The notes: generated by a model from the letters alone, not told the origin. A DNA stretch of 64,000 nt from Aldrovandia affinis (GCA_029706075.1 JAINUG010000149.1:1120001-1184000); one strand, 5' to 3'. Positions 24,046 through 36,110 are shown, counted from the stretch's first letter. A program made the numbers and translations.

Positions 24046-25506
24046 TCGCTTGATTCTACAATGTCTAGGCACATCATTCGTCAAGTATGCCACATAAACA
24101 ACACAAGTGCTAATTACAATGAAATTAACTATAAGTGCAACAATTTCTTTTAGTATTATTTTTTAATATAGGGATGGGTGGGTTAAGGTCCGAGGTGCAG
24201 TTTAAAGAAATGTGATGGTGTGATACCATGACAGCCATTCGTCATTCCTTGCGGTATCGTTTACGCGTATTTAACACGTACATTGTTAAATGTTTATTTT
24301 TTTCTCGTTTCACTGTTGCCCGTCCATTACCAAGCCTTCGCCCTTTGATTACACGATACGTCCGCAGATCGATATCTCAGAATTTTGATTTCCTCAGACA
24401 CAAAAAGCAACAGATAAAATTACATGCAGAGAATCTGATTTGTCAAATTAGAATTTTCCTACATGAATAGCAGACAAATATTACATCCGCCACATCAAAT
24501 TGGAAACCCGCTATATGCACACCACTTGGGTTGTCGTGAAAAGCAATATATTTTAGATGATTATTGGAGGGATGTTCTTGATTGCACCCCCCCCCCACCA
24601 CCCTGGAAGTCCCAGCAGAAGGAGGGCATTAATAACACAAAAAGACACAAGCAGAGGGGGGGGCAGAGATAGATAATGAAGAGTGGGGGAGAGGAGAGGG
24701 GAAAATAGAGGCGCAGAATTCAGGCACAAGATTGGGTCTGATTGTCTGTGCACACTGCTTACCTTATCGTGCATGGTTCACCCTACCTGTGCGGGTATTT
24801 ATAATGCTATTTTTTCTGCTTGTTTGTCATGCCGAGCGAGCAAAAAGAAGGGAATGAGATAGACCCCCCCCCCAAAAAAAATAATAATAATAATTAAGAC
24901 TTCAGAATTGACAAGTTAGGAACATGATTTGAGTAATTGACCTGTAAGGACTTTTATTGTGAAATGCGCATTAGTTTAAGCAGTGGCCATCGGTGTAATT
25001 ATCGGTCTGTGTTTCACTGAGGGGAAAAACAATCCCCACGGGTGCAGGACAAACATCCGATTCTGCACAAAATAACCGATAAATCCTTGTAATTAAGACA
25101 GAGCAATTATTCCATTCATTTGATAGGCAACCTCTCATTAATGCCCACTTAAGTCAAACCACTTCATTTGCTTCTTCTTTCTGCCCGTAGCAGCGCTTTC
25201 TCAAACACATTCCCATAAGTGATCACACACAGGACAAGCCAATCAGCAGTTTTCCAGTGCTCTGAAACTCCACAGTATAAAATATAGCACTGCTTCTCAC
25301 CTCTCTACCCCTTAGTAGCGGCCTTGACAAATTACAGGGAAATGCTACACATTCATCTTCAAAATGACAAAAAAAAAGTAAAAAGGTGACATCATGGAAG
25401 TAGCAAGCGGACAAAGAGAGGGTATGATTCAAAAGGTGAATCACAGTCAGCTGTAACAGTGTGATGATGTCATTCTGTGATGGACACAAGTTACCTTCAG
25501 TAGACA
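24046..25506. other. Unassigned non-coding DNA
   Basis: Unique sequence with short C-runs (24585-24598, 24865-24874). No coding signature. Confidence 0.5.
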
Positions 25507-25865
25507 CAGGTAAGTGCCAAAATAAAGGAAACACTTGAGTAAATGAAGGGTTCTGGCAGCTCTGTTATGGTGTGGGTTACATTTTCCTGGCATGGTTTAT
25601 GTGAAGCATTTCTATCCTGATGGGAGAGGTCTCTGCCAGGATGACAATGCCCCCCATCCACAGGCCACAAGTGGTCACTGAATGGTTGAATGAGCATGGA
25701 ACCGATGTAAACTAAATGCTATGGCCATCTCAGTCACCAGATCGCAACCCAATTGAACACTGGAGATTCTGGAGTGGTGCCTGAGATAGCGTTTTCCACC
25801 ACCATCAACAAAACACCAAATTATGGAATTTTCATGGAAGAATGGTGTTGCAGAAATATTTAATT
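25507..25865 (+). pseudogene. Tc1/mariner transposase remnant (family A)
   Basis: The left end begins CAGGTAAGTGCCAAAATAAA, the inverted-repeat terminus of a familiar fish Tc1-like family whose ends contain GCCAAAATAAAGGAAACACT. It runs directly into a decayed 3' part of the transposase. Pieces recognisable in translation are a D-D-N-A-P-I-H-like segment near 25640-25670 (the second catalytic aspartate region of DDE transposases) and a W-P-S-Q-S-P-D-x-N-P-I-E-H motif at 25728-25766. Most of the N-terminal DNA-binding region is deleted, stop codons interrupt the frame and the right inverted repeat is missing. It cannot make an active enzyme. The PIF/Harbinger element begins about 57 bp after its end. 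Confidence 0.8.
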
Positions 25866-26194
25866 TAAGCATTTAATTTAAAATCTGTTTGGTTGACTCA
25901 TTTCTTTGATAGTTAAGTTCTGGGGCCTCATTTATAAAAAGTTGCGTAGAAACCATCTTACATTTGATCGAAGATCATTTCTGAAATGTGCGTACGTGTG
26001 ATTTAGAGAAAATGAACGTACGCACACATTTTTTTGCGTACGTCACTCCCCAGATATGAAATCTCTAAATAACAAATTATCTTGAAATTGCACGTACCTG
26101 AATGGTTTTAGATCTCCGCCTTGTAAACGCCGCCTAATTAATATCATTAGCATATGAAGGAGCTCGAATCAAAACACAAATCCTCTACTTGATA

Positions 26195-26410
26195 ATGGCG
26201 AACTGCAAGAAAAACTATTTTAGCGAGGCTGAAATCGAGGTCCTGTTGGCGGAAGTGCAGATGCTTGCAGGGATGCTGTTTGGGAGCCTTTCCAGTGGCT
26301 TTACCAGTAAAACCAAGTATGTGGCCTGGCAGTCTGTAGCCCAGGCTGTGAACGAGGTGGGGGGGCAGCAAAGGTCCCTGAAGGACATTAAAAAAAGTGG
26401 TTTGATTTAA
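26195..26410 (+). pseudogene. Myb/SANT-like DNA-binding protein of a Harbinger element (frameshifted)
   Basis: Translation from the ATG at 26195 gives about 71 residues. The pattern runs F-S-E-A-E-I-E-V-L-L-A-E-V, then M-L-F-G-S-L-S-S-G-F, then A-W-Q-S-V-A-Q-A-V-N-E-V-G. This is the first two-thirds of the Myb/SANT-like domain found in PIF/Harbinger accessory proteins, which help the nuclease reach terminal DNA in the nucleus. The reading frame ends early. At the A7 run near 26390-26396 a one-base change breaks it, because in the neighbouring frame the DNA continues with the expected K-K-W-F-D-L-K block. A near-cognate TTG at 26189 lies in frame upstream but is not needed. No downstream exon was recognised. 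Related host genes with this domain exist, but the flanking TIRs favour a transposon copy. Confidence 0.75.
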
Positions 26411-26784
26411 AACTGAGGTCAAAATCTCTAATAACTCGTTCTCTCCTTATTGAGTGGTTGGCAATATCTTCGAGAAGTGACAATTGACAAACTGACAGCT
26501 GCCATTCTTCCTCTTGCAAACCACCGCATTATTGGACATTTTATAGCCTATTGACCAAAATGTTTTACATGTGTGGAACCATAATATGTATATTAAAAAA
26601 ATGTCCTTCAAGGATGTGTCAATTATGCCAATATGGGTAGTTTTGGAAAACCAATGTGCGTTTTTGTTTAGTTTTCCACAAGTAACCTAGCTTATGTTGT
26701 TTTAATTTATTAATAACTTTATTGTGCAAACCATAACGTATAGCCTAAGCAATGTGTTCAATCTGGTAATACAACTACAACAGC

Positions 26785-26786
26785 AT

Positions 26787-26822
<36 letters not shown>

Positions 26823-26839
26823 ATAATAATAATAATAAT
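26785..26839 (+). repeat. (CTA)n-(TAA)n compound microsatellite
   Basis: About 11 CTA units followed by about 6 TAA/AAT units inside the Harbinger element. Confidence 0.95.
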
Positions 26840-26884
26840 GAGGAAACAATTAGGCAGCAGACGACATGTTGGCGCTCTTAGATT

Positions 26885-27300
26885 TCCGAATACATTTTAC
26901 ATTACATTTCTATTTTAAGCATTTAGCAGACGCTCTTATCCAGAGCGACTTACAAGATGTGCATAAATACATGGTAGGAACAATCATAGTTTGCGCAAGA
27001 GATCAGTGCAGTAATACAGCGATATACATCATTGCAGGCAGCTGCGTACCATACCTGTAACACTGGGAAGGAAAAGGTTTTTTTATGGGGTAAGCAGGGG
27101 TATATAGTGTTGAGCAAGTAGGCAGTGGTGATGACAATTAGCTAGATGTACAGAATTCAGTGGTAGTGGAATCTGAAAAGGTGGGTTTTGAGTCTCTTGC
27201 GGAAGATCACAAGTGATTCCGCGGTCCTGACCGATTGCGGAAGGTCGCGAGGGGTCAGGACAGAGAAGAGACGAGACCACGAATACCTGCAGTACTCCAA
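26885..27300 (+). mobile_element. Nested fish retroposon with L2-type sequence
   Basis: Starts near TACATTACATTTC and contains CATTTAGCAGACGCTCTTAT then CCAGAGCGACTTACAAG. It continues into a conserved fish repeat body (GTGGGTTTTGAGTCTCTTGC..., GTCCTGACC..., GGGTCAGGACAGAGAAGAG). It lies wholly between the Harbinger termini, so it was probably inserted after them. Exact borders are uncertain. Confidence 0.6.
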
Positions 27301-27539
27301 CATTGCCACAAGGAAACGTGCGTACACCAAGTTGGAACCTGACGTGGAGCTAAGTACTTTTCCACGTCAAAGACCGTTTTTATAAATCTGAACTTTGGCG
27401 TGGATTTGAGCATACGCACGTTCTAAGATCGAATCTGTGCGTAAGCATGTTCAAGCATGTTTTATAAATGAGGCCCCCCACAGAGCAAGGTCCGCCATCT
27501 TTAATAGTTTGCTGGGTGGTGTGCACATATTTTGTGTTG

Positions 27540-27957
27540 TATTTTGAGCAAACAACACATTTCTCAAAATATGGCCAATATTTTGAGAATATTGATTTCC
27601 CCTTTATCAAGGCAGCCGTTGAGTAGGCAAAAGGATGGTTCCTCAGTGTGTAACACCAACTGTCAAACATGGAGGAGGAAGCGTGATGGTCTGGGGCTCT
27701 TTTGCGAGATCCAGAGTCGGCGACTTGCACAGAGTGACTGTTAACCCACGTTAACCCATTACTTGTTCCCTGAAAACTGCCTTTTTTTATAACTCTGAAA
27801 TTTACATTCTTTTTCAGTTTTTTAAAAACTTTTTTTTAACCTCTGGCAGTTTACCGCCTACCTTTGTACCATTTCAGGTTATTCACTGGACTTGAACTGC
27901 TTAAATTTCAGTAAAAACTTGGAAATGGTTGTTCTAAAACTTTTGACCGGTAGTGTA
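27540..27957 (+). pseudogene. Tc1/mariner transposase remnant (family B)
   Basis: Around 27640-27690 the DNA encodes, in one frame, T-P-T-V-K-H-G-G-G-S-V-M-V-W-G-C-F, the signature block of Tc1-type transposases just before the second catalytic aspartate. The following ~200 bp carries no further motif, so the C-terminal catalytic part has been deleted. The right terminus ACTTTTGACCGGTAGTG (ending 27955) with TA at 27956-27957 is a classic Tc1 inverted-repeat end. The left terminus is not found. The open frame that overlaps this block in another register has no meaning. Its terminus differs from that of family A at 25507, so the two are not halves of one copy split by the Harbinger element. 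Confidence 0.8.
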
Positions 27958-28653
27958 TATATAAATATATATATAATATATATATATAATACAAACAATA
28001 TCAGTAATGTCAGATGTTCATATCTATTCAAATATTATATGATATTAATATTGCGTAATTGTATAATATTGTTATAATATACTACTAATATTCCACAGAA
28101 TTTTGACTTGGAAATAATCAAGGTTTAAATTGTGGTATAAATTAAGAGTAGATGAGAGTTTATAAATCAAAACCAAATGAGTGTTAATCCTTTTTGCTTT
28201 AGGCCGCCCAAAATTGATCTGGCGGCACTGTGACAGCTTCCAGACGAGAGCTTTCCTTGTACACGAAGACACTTGTACAATTTATAAAGTGAGTTAATTC
28301 CACCGAACACACTCCTCAGCATAGCCCCTGCAAATCTCAGGGGGTGACAAGTTGTTCTCTTGCCTACAGCCACTCATAAGTCAAATAATTAAAGCAGGGG
28401 AGGAGGGAAGCTCTCCTGATAAAGTCTCAGCGACCATCACTCTAATGAATCCACTTCCAAAATGTGCTAATCGCTAACCTGAGGGGCGAGCGCTGTTTTC
28501 TCGTCTGCAGTGATGAAACGGGCCTGGGTATTGACAGGGAGGCGGAGTTGCGTGGGGAGCAGAGCGCCCTGCCACCCGCATGGTGCACCACTGCTGGAAG
28601 TGATCGTTTTCGTGCCAATAATTGACCATGTATGCCAATTAACCGTGGATTGT

Positions 28654-28655
<2 letters not shown>
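27958..28655. other. AT-rich then unassigned DNA
   Basis: An AT-rich tract (27958-28085) is followed by unique sequence. No gene is recognised. Confidence 0.5.

Positions 28656-28693
<38 letters not shown>
28656..28693 (+). repeat. (GT)n microsatellite
   Basis: About 19 GT units. Confidence 0.97.
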
Positions 28694-28694
<1 letters not shown>

Positions 28695-29150
28695 GCTCTT
28701 GTGCCCGGGTGTTTGTGCCAGAGTGCACTGCCAACACCAGCTCATTTGGCTACGATCAACAGTGTAAAAGCAACTACCCCTTGTTAATTCTTGGGAGAGC
28801 AGGACAAGCAAGAATAGAAGAGAGAAATCTGAATGTTTCTCAGACTGCGGACGCACGAGCAACGTCCGGGAAGCACACCGCTCAAGCCCACTCCAACAGG
28901 TGACATATTGTTCACCAATGAGGGGAAATAGGAAAGAATAACAGGTTCTCTCATCTCAGGGTGGGAATTGCTTTCACATCCATCCACCCTCTCTGTTCAC
29001 AATCCATGACCTGCCTGTGGGTTTGTTAATTTATATGTTTGATTCATTCTCTTTTCTGGAAAGACCCTCTTATCTGCCCAAACAAGCAGACAGTGAAGGG
29101 ATGATAATAAAAAAGGCTCCAGTGGACAGCTGTAGAATGAATACAAATGT
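28694..29150. other. Unassigned non-coding DNA
   Basis: Unique sequence. No feature recognised. Confidence 0.45.
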
Positions 29151-29284
29151 GAGTGTGTGAGTGTGTGTGTGTGTGTGTGTGTGCGGGTGTGTGTGCGAGT
29201 GCAAGTGTGTGTGTGTTTGTAAGTGTGCGGGTGTTTGTGCTGTGTCTGTGTGTGTGTGTGAGTGTGAGTGTGAGTGTGTGTGTG
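29151..29284 (+). repeat. Degenerate (GT)n microsatellite
   Basis: GT repeats broken by GA, GC and TT variants, followed by an AATAAATAT stretch. Confidence 0.95.
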
Positions 29285-32200
29285 AATAAATATATTAAAC
29301 CCAAAAAACTATGTTTTAAGAGAGCAACAACGGTTGGTAAAAAGACAGGAAATTCACACAAGTACCTCAACCATTATATCAAACTATATATTGACAAGTC
29401 TTCCAACACACAAGGCTTTGGTACCTGCTATGGTACTGTAACTGTGTTACTACTGTAACTATGCTGGTCTACTTCAAACTATGTACCACTGGGCAGGTTG
29501 CAGAGGATTCAATCAAACTTTCACTTTGAATCAATGACCAAATTGATTATTTTCAGGATTTTCAGGAAACACAGTTCTTTCTAGAAAAAAATTGTTGGTG
29601 TTTTTTTGAGGTAAGAAAAAACATCAAATTCTAGAAATCTGAGAGCACCTTTAATGTTAGTATGTTTGCCACAACAGGTCCCATTGCACTTGACTAAAAC
29701 CATTAAAACATTTAACAAAACCAACATATGGGAACAGTTTCACATTTTGGTGAAAAACACATAAGGTATGTTTCTGTTTTTAATGGTTTAATGGTTTTAA
29801 TTCTTAATGGCACAAACAGCTATGGTGCAGACTGAAATAAATCTTCTATCTTCTAAGATCGCCTATGGTTATCTCCTGGTGCTCCATTGATTTGCTGATT
29901 TACAACAAAGCAATCGCTGAGGCAAATGTCTTGAAAAGGTGGGCCCAACAGTAAGCTAGCAAACATGTTTTATTTAGATTTTTTGGACACGGTCATATCT
30001 ATAGCAATGATCATTCTAAAGAAGTCGGCTATTGCACTTACACATTTATAAAGTGATATTCACACTTTTAAAAGAGGAAAGATTGAAACAGAGAAGGGCA
30101 GGAACAGAGAGAAAATTCCTTACATTTCCCATTTCCTTAAATTCCCCATTACTCAGAAATATTGATTTAAAGCTTAAGTTCAAATTTAGGCTTAAGGGAA
30201 TATTGAAAGTTATATGCTATGCTGTTGTGTTGGAAATGCATGTTTGGGTTACAGAAATACCAATCAGGAATACATGTCTGTCATTGTTTTATAGAGCATT
30301 CTCAGCTGAACAGTGTTGTCACTGCAATGGAGAGCAGAGACGGCCACTGTATGCCTCACCATGAAAACCAACAATAAGGGTGCCCACTATTTACATATCT
30401 GCATGGCCATTATTATGTCCATTTCTAAAACTATGTCCAAATTAAATACCTGCTGAAGGCCAATCACTTGCCAGAGTCTAAATGTATACACTTTAAATTC
30501 AAATCTCACGGAGGAGGAAGTGTAAAAAAATGGGTGCAAAAAAACATAATGCATCACAGGTGTGGCTGTAATGCAATCATCTCACTGAGCAGCAATTCAT
30601 TTTCCCAAATATTCATGCTTTTCTCCCCAGACAGTGCCGCGGGCATCCATACTGTGAGATACCTTGATTACCTTGACACACAATGGCAGACCGTTCTGCT
30701 CAAAAGTACATTATAAGATACTTAAATTATTTTTAGGACACCTGTCTTTCTGCCATTTGCTGCTTTGTTTTAAATGTGTAAATATGAAAGCGTACCTTCT
30801 ACAATAATTTTATTTTAAAATTGAAGGCAAAATAACGAACCAGTGTTTGATCACCAAATGTAGCCATGCTTGATATTCACCTGAAGTTATTATATTTCCC
30901 GAAAGAAAAATTGAATGGTAAAAGAGGGGGATGAACGGAAAAGAGAGCACAGCCTTCAGTTTCAGCCCAGAGCATTGCACGGAATCCCTGCTTTTTAGAC
31001 ACAGTCAGGGATAGAACTGGCAACCTCCCGTCAGTACCGTTCTTTCCCAAGGGGGCTTGGAACTTCTCAAGCTTCACAGTCCTCTCCATTTCACATGGCC
31101 TCACCGAAAGCTCACACCCTAGGGAAAAGATGGCACTACAGTCAGCCATCTTTGGAACAATAATTGATACATCAACATAATTCCTAAAAAAGAGTGGAAA
31201 AAAACAAATAAAACTCTTTGTTCATAACTTTGTAAAGTTGTGCCCTGCCCACCCTTACTGGCAGGTGATGATCTCAACATCTGGATATGCAGCTGCTAAG
31301 TCTCATAATACACCTCCTTCATTTTTCCCACTAGAGACAGCCTTATGCTTATATTATTATCTCTCTGCCACGCCTGCACGTTACAATGTCGTCATGCTCT
31401 GGTAGCCTCTGCAAGACGTTTAAACGACATTCCATTGTCGAGCGAAAAAGCCTCCGATTGCACAGGAGAAGCTGTCCCGGAGCTTAATCTCTGCTGAACA
31501 CTCGTCTGAAAGGAAAAGCCATTTTGACAGACTTCAATCAATTCACGCCCAAATCTTGTAGATTTTTTGTCCTTTTTCTCTAAGGTTACTTTCGAAGTTG
31601 AAATGTCGCCGGATTGAATTGCATTGATCCAGACTGGCAAGGAGCACACATTAAAAAACAGGAAACGTATGGGGGGGAATTGACTCGCCTACATGGACAG
31701 GTCAGAAAGCCATTGTGTAATGTCAACACCTGTCCTTGTCTGCTTCAGTGTTCAACACAGGTGTCAGTAAGGGAACAGAACCACATAACCTGCTGGGCAA
31801 AATATTTAATGTGGTTGGATGCTCCATTTTCACCTCAGAAAAATAATATAACTTCAGCAGACAGTACCTCCTGACCTCCACAGAAGTGATAGTATTTTTT
31901 TCAACCACTCAATGTTTTTTTACACAACACTATTTATGGATAATCCACCTGCCCCATTCCCTGGTTCAGCATGTGGGGTAAACCCTGCCTGAATATCACA
32001 AGGAATTGCTAAAAATATATAAAAATACAGAAGACCCTGGTTAATTCATGAACAGTGCGTACGTACAGATCTGTGCATACGATCAATCTGACATACATTT
32101 TGGAATTCATTGACTCATTTTTAAGAGTACGAACGCACGTGCAACTACACCAGTCCATTCATACGCACAAATGCATTTACAGAAAACAACACAACCTGCT

Positions 32201-32301
32201 GTAACTCAACTGTGATCAAAGGTATGAATTATATTATACATATGAGAACAAAATCGTGGTATTATTTGTAATAATATCAGTGTATAACGCCTTGTTATCT
32301 G
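29285..32301. other. Unassigned non-coding DNA
   Basis: About 3 kb without a recognisable exon, RNA gene or transposon terminus. A segment near 32050-32170 has GTGCGTACG/CGTACGAACGCAC motifs like the sub-terminal motifs of the Harbinger element at 25922, which may make it a decayed relative. No TIR pair is visible. Confidence 0.45.
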
Positions 32302-32945
32302 TTGTTGACCAGGGTTGGGAGGGTTACTTTGTAAATGTAATTAGTGCCTGATTACTGATTACACGGCTCTGAAAGTAATCCGATACGAATACAGTTACAT
32401 GTCATGTCTCAAAAATCAGATTACTTTTAGAATACTTTTGGATTACTTACTTTTTCCATCACAGATGGGTATGTTTTGGGGTACAGGAGACATTGGGAAG
32501 CTGTTATATAGCCAAAGGTGGTGCTACTTAGTACTAAAAGGGTGCTCAAACTTTTGCACACGCCATGTTCACTTTTTTATTTGATCAGTAATACATTTAA
32601 ATAGTTATTATGCATTACACTTTGAAAAAGGATGTCATGTTCAACTTTCCACTGTGTTGAGGTCAGGTCAGCTTCTGTTCATTAAATAATAAATACTAAT
32701 AAATTTGAGATGTCAATTTAGCTAAATATATGCAACATTGTATCTGCATTTTTTGTTGTAGTCGTCGTCATTAACATGTTATGGAATTAGAATGGACAGA
32801 TTAAAAATTAATCATAATAAAAAGCAAAGGGATATTGAAAGGCAAGTTCTTTTACTGTTTTGATGGCTCATGAGCATAACTCAAACACAGCATCTAAAAC
32901 AATGTAATAACTTTTGAAACTTTTTTTGGCACTGGAATAACAGCG

Positions 32946-33055
32946 ACTTGTAAGGGATATGTAGCGGCGAATGCTCGGCAGTGCATAACGTAATTGACGT
33001 ATAGTAGAGTACAATTGTCTACCAAATTGGGAGAAAACTGGGGAAAAAAAGAATA
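32946..33055 (+). mobile_element. SINE fragment nested in the hAT element
   Basis: Contains 'GGGATATGTAGCGGCGAA' and the tail 'CTACCAAATTGGGAGAAAAC' with an A-rich end (AAAAAAAGAATAAAATAAAA). The same tail is present at 35860-35880. Confidence 0.55.
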
Positions 33056-33204
33056 AAATAAAATGTCATCGTTTCAACAATAAAGAAAGCAGTATAAAAT
33101 TAGCAGAGCAGTTAATGCGATGCCTCAAACCGTAGGCTAAGGTCACGTAACAGCAAATTACTGCAGAACTGTGTTCATTAAACTGAAGGTTAGCTAACGT
33201 CGAC

Positions 33205-33480
33205 TTACTCCAAGTGCTTTTTAAGATTCGAAGTCGAGTCCTTTGATGCCGACAGTATCTTTATTCCTGGAAGACACAAGGTACACTGGACCGACAGATT
33301 TTTCCCATGTTCTTCTTTAAACTGGAAATTGTGTCGATAACGCCACAAACTAAAAGCTGACTTTTCTTCCTTGTCGCTATCAATGCTTGTCTGAGCGTGG
33401 GCTCGCGCTTTTTTTTTAAACGCATTTTTTTGGTTCTGTGCAGCGGCTGTAGTTTTCGTGAGCTGTGTGATGATAATCAT
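33205..33480 (-). pseudogene. BED zinc-finger N-terminus of hAT transposase
   Basis: The 91-codon minus-strand frame has a basic, alanine-rich start. Then comes an aromatic block (F-S-L-W-R-Y-R-H-N-F-Q-F), a C-T-L-C pair, and near the end S-T-S-N-L-K-K-H-L. This is the spacing of a BED finger (Cx2C...Hx3-5H, last histidine expected just downstream), the DNA-binding domain at the N-terminus of hAT transposases and of several domesticated host genes. The catalytic RNase H-like domain and the C-terminal dimerisation motif are absent from the remaining ~900 bp, so no active enzyme is encoded. Whether the finger is still expressed cannot be told from sequence alone. Confidence 0.75.
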
Positions 33481-33731
33481 GTAGGCGTGAGAATTTCATG
33501 CTGTAACTTTAGTAATGAATATCAGCTCATTAATGTTTGTAAGGAAAACTTTCCACCAAGAATTCCAAGAAGTAATCCAAAATGTATTCACTTCAGGTTT
33601 ATTAAAGTAACTGTATTCAGATTACTCGTTTTTCAAATGTAACGCGAGCTGAATACAGTTACTTGATTTTTGTATTCTGATTACGTAACGCCGTTACATG
33701 TATTCCGTTACAACCCAACCCTGTTGTTGAC

Positions 33732-35784
33732 AGTGTTATATATTTTGTATGTGTATTTATAGTAAGGCTGGGACCACTCTGCTGCACACACACATCCTTT
33801 TGGACGCTGTTCACACAGGTAAAGTTGTGTTCGCTTTGGTCTTAGTGCAATGGACTTAAATGGGTAGCGAGCTAGCCAAACTAACAAGTGCGCTTACAAG
33901 TTGGCTAACTAGCTAACTTGCAAGCTTGCTAGCTAGCTAGCTACTGAGGTAACTCTTCTGTTAGTATTCAACATTAGCTTGAGAATTGTGATCTTACACT
34001 TATGTATTGGCAAAAGAAGCAACTAGCTCTGCATTGTCAACATTTATTTATATGATTCCAATTAATAAATCCATTCCCTAGGCATTCATATCCTTAAGTT
34101 TCTGTCAACGTTGGTATATCGTCACTTTTTATAAAAGACAGTTAAGCCACCAGGAAGTAATTACAAGCAGTTTCACCCATATTTATTTTACCCATATAAT
34201 ACTTACTTACTTTTACTTAAGTCAAACTCTTTACTTAAGTGTCTGTCTTAAGTAAAATATATATATAGTGTATAGGTATTACCAATCATTTTGGTTGATT
34301 TATTGATAACCAAAAATGGGTCATCACCCCACAGTAAACTCCCCCATCTTTTAAGCCTGCATGGATATTAAACAGATTCAGAATTTATTTCACAATAAAC
34401 AAATAATTGAGCTACTGCCTTCTCTTGACTTATGGTCAACAGTTTCCCTACATTTAATTGGCTTGCATTTAATTCATGTAATATCTTAATTCATATTCAG
34501 ACCAGTTAAGAAAAATGGCTCCAGAATAACTGAATAACACGTGCCAATGACGTATTTGCTGTTGCTGGAAGATCCGTCAGGCTGCGCATCTTTAGATATT
34601 TCAGAAAATGCAATAGGCATTCATGGAGGAAGTTGCGCTTCATATAAAATATAAAACGTGACCAGTGAAACAATAAGTGTTGAGGGCTCAGATCTCAATC
34701 ACACTCAAATCAATGGACAGGTAAGGCCAGTGGGAATAAATTAGTTGGTTGTGGGAAGGAGAGAAAAGAATCTCTAAGCTGTAAATATGCCTCACTAAAA
34801 AATCCATGAAGGAGTAAAATCCAGAGTCTGAAGGACAGAAGTTCTAACACAAGGGGGGATTAATGGATGGGAGTGGGAACGAGAGCAGTGATATTTATTA
34901 AGGCTCTGAACCATTTCCAATAAAAATTGGATTCCAGCGACCTTTTCGTGGCTCTGGTACCGCTCTGCAGCACGGGCCGCATGGACTAAAGGAGGCATCA
35001 TTAAAAGGGCCGGGCGGCTGGCAGACTGACCATGCGACGTGGATCCCCCGGCCCAATGTTACTACACCCTATGGTGCGTGTGAAAGGTCAAAGGTCAACC
35101 AGAGTGGTGCTTCATAGAGAGTGTGGTAAACAGAAAAGCATTCACAGGCTACACAGCAGCAGACCTGTCTGTCAAGATTGATCCAGCCCAGTTCTAGCGC
35201 TTGGATTGGCTTCATTTAGGGGGGGGGGGTTGCATGAATTGGCCCAATATGTGAACTGGTGCAAAAATAAATAAATAAATAAATAAAAAACTGGTTAAAA
35301 TGACTGAATTTTGGGTGTAAAGAAACATTTTTTTTTTATGTTAACCCTGTTGGCAGGATTAACAGTAACATTAATATGACAATGTAGGAAAGACAGCATG
35401 ACCGGTAGCAGCCGTTTACTTTGAACGGTACCAGTTAGCTATGCCCTCACTGCCATAGTGCTCACAGGACAGCTACCGACAACACAATGTGCATTCAAAA
35501 AGAGAATGTTTTGCCCAACACACATTACAGTAAATATCTCACTTGTCCACTCTAGCCTCGGACTGCTGACATATTTGGCATGGCCCAAAAACATTATCTT
35601 TTTGAAAGCATGATTGCTTTGCAATCAATCAAGCACCCAAGGTAGCCCCAGAGCGCTTCACCAAGGACATAGACTGAACAAGACCCCACCTTAGCGGAAA
35701 GCCCCATCGCATGAGATGTTTGCAGTGGCTGCCAGTTGATTTGCGACAGGAATGAAATTAAAAAATGGACTTTGCTGGGGCCTC
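33732..35784. other. Unassigned non-coding DNA
   Basis: Unique sequence with a short CTAG-rich patch (33920-33942), an AATA repeat (35266-35290) and a G-run (35220-35230). No coding signature recognised. Confidence 0.5.
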
Positions 35785-35890
35785 GGGTGGTGTAGCGGTA
35801 AAGGCATTTGTCCGGAATTCAGGTTGCCTACTAAATTGAAAGAAATAGAGGATGTAATTGGCTACCAAATTGGGAGAAAAACATGGAAAA
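35785..35890 (+). mobile_element. Short tRNA-derived SINE with internal deletion
   Basis: The head 'GCCTCGGGTGGTGTAGCGG' is a pol III A-box-like start of the common fish SINE. Within 70 bp it passes to the tail 'GGATGTAATTGGCTACCAAA' and 'TTGGGAGAAAAACATGG', so most of the body is missing. Confidence 0.6.
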
Positions 35891-36110
35891 AATCAGAAAC
35901 AACATTTTATGACACTTTTTTTTTTTCAAATAAACCTTGCTGACCAACAGACATAGTGGCCCACGATAACTTGTCAATGAAACATAAACCTTTCTACTGA
36001 CAGTAACTAAAGCTAGGCGACATGACACAGAAAACCATTGCTAAGACACTGGTGTTTTGTTTATGTTGAGCAGGCTTGTTGACGCTAGCGTATCAACCGC
36101 AATGTAAAAT

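Larger units (their letters stand above)
25922..27477 (+). mobile_element. PIF/Harbinger-type transposon with 18-bp TIRs
   Basis: The left end GGGGCCTCATTTATAAAA is matched exactly by the reverse complement of the right end. Sub-terminal sequence on both sides is rich in GTGCGTACG-type palindromic motifs. The element carries a Myb/SANT-like reading frame (26195-26410), which is typical of PIF/Harbinger, but no recognisable DDE nuclease, so it is non-autonomous. It contains a trinucleotide array (26785-26839) and a nested retroposon (26885-27300). The 3-bp target duplication usual for the family is not visible: TCT on the left, CCA on the right. The superfamily call rests on the Myb-like protein plus the TIRs. 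Confidence 0.72.
32302..33731 (-). mobile_element. hAT transposon with perfect 8-bp target duplication
   Basis: The 1414-bp body at 32310-33723 begins CAGGGTTGGGAGGGTTAC and ends CCCAACCCTG, a clear inverted repeat. Both flanks are TTGTTGAC (32302-32309 and 33724-33731), an exact 8-bp duplication. Sub-terminal DNA on both sides is full of GATTAC/GTAATC motifs. The element keeps an N-terminal BED-finger frame on the minus strand (33205-33480) but is too short for the full ~600-residue hAT transposase with its C-terminal dimerisation region, so it is internally deleted. A SINE-like piece lies within it at 32946-33055. Confidence 0.9.

Noticed and set aside
25919-27480. Target-site duplication of the Harbinger element
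   Set aside because: TCT on the left and CCA on the right do not match; the insertion cannot be confirmed this way.
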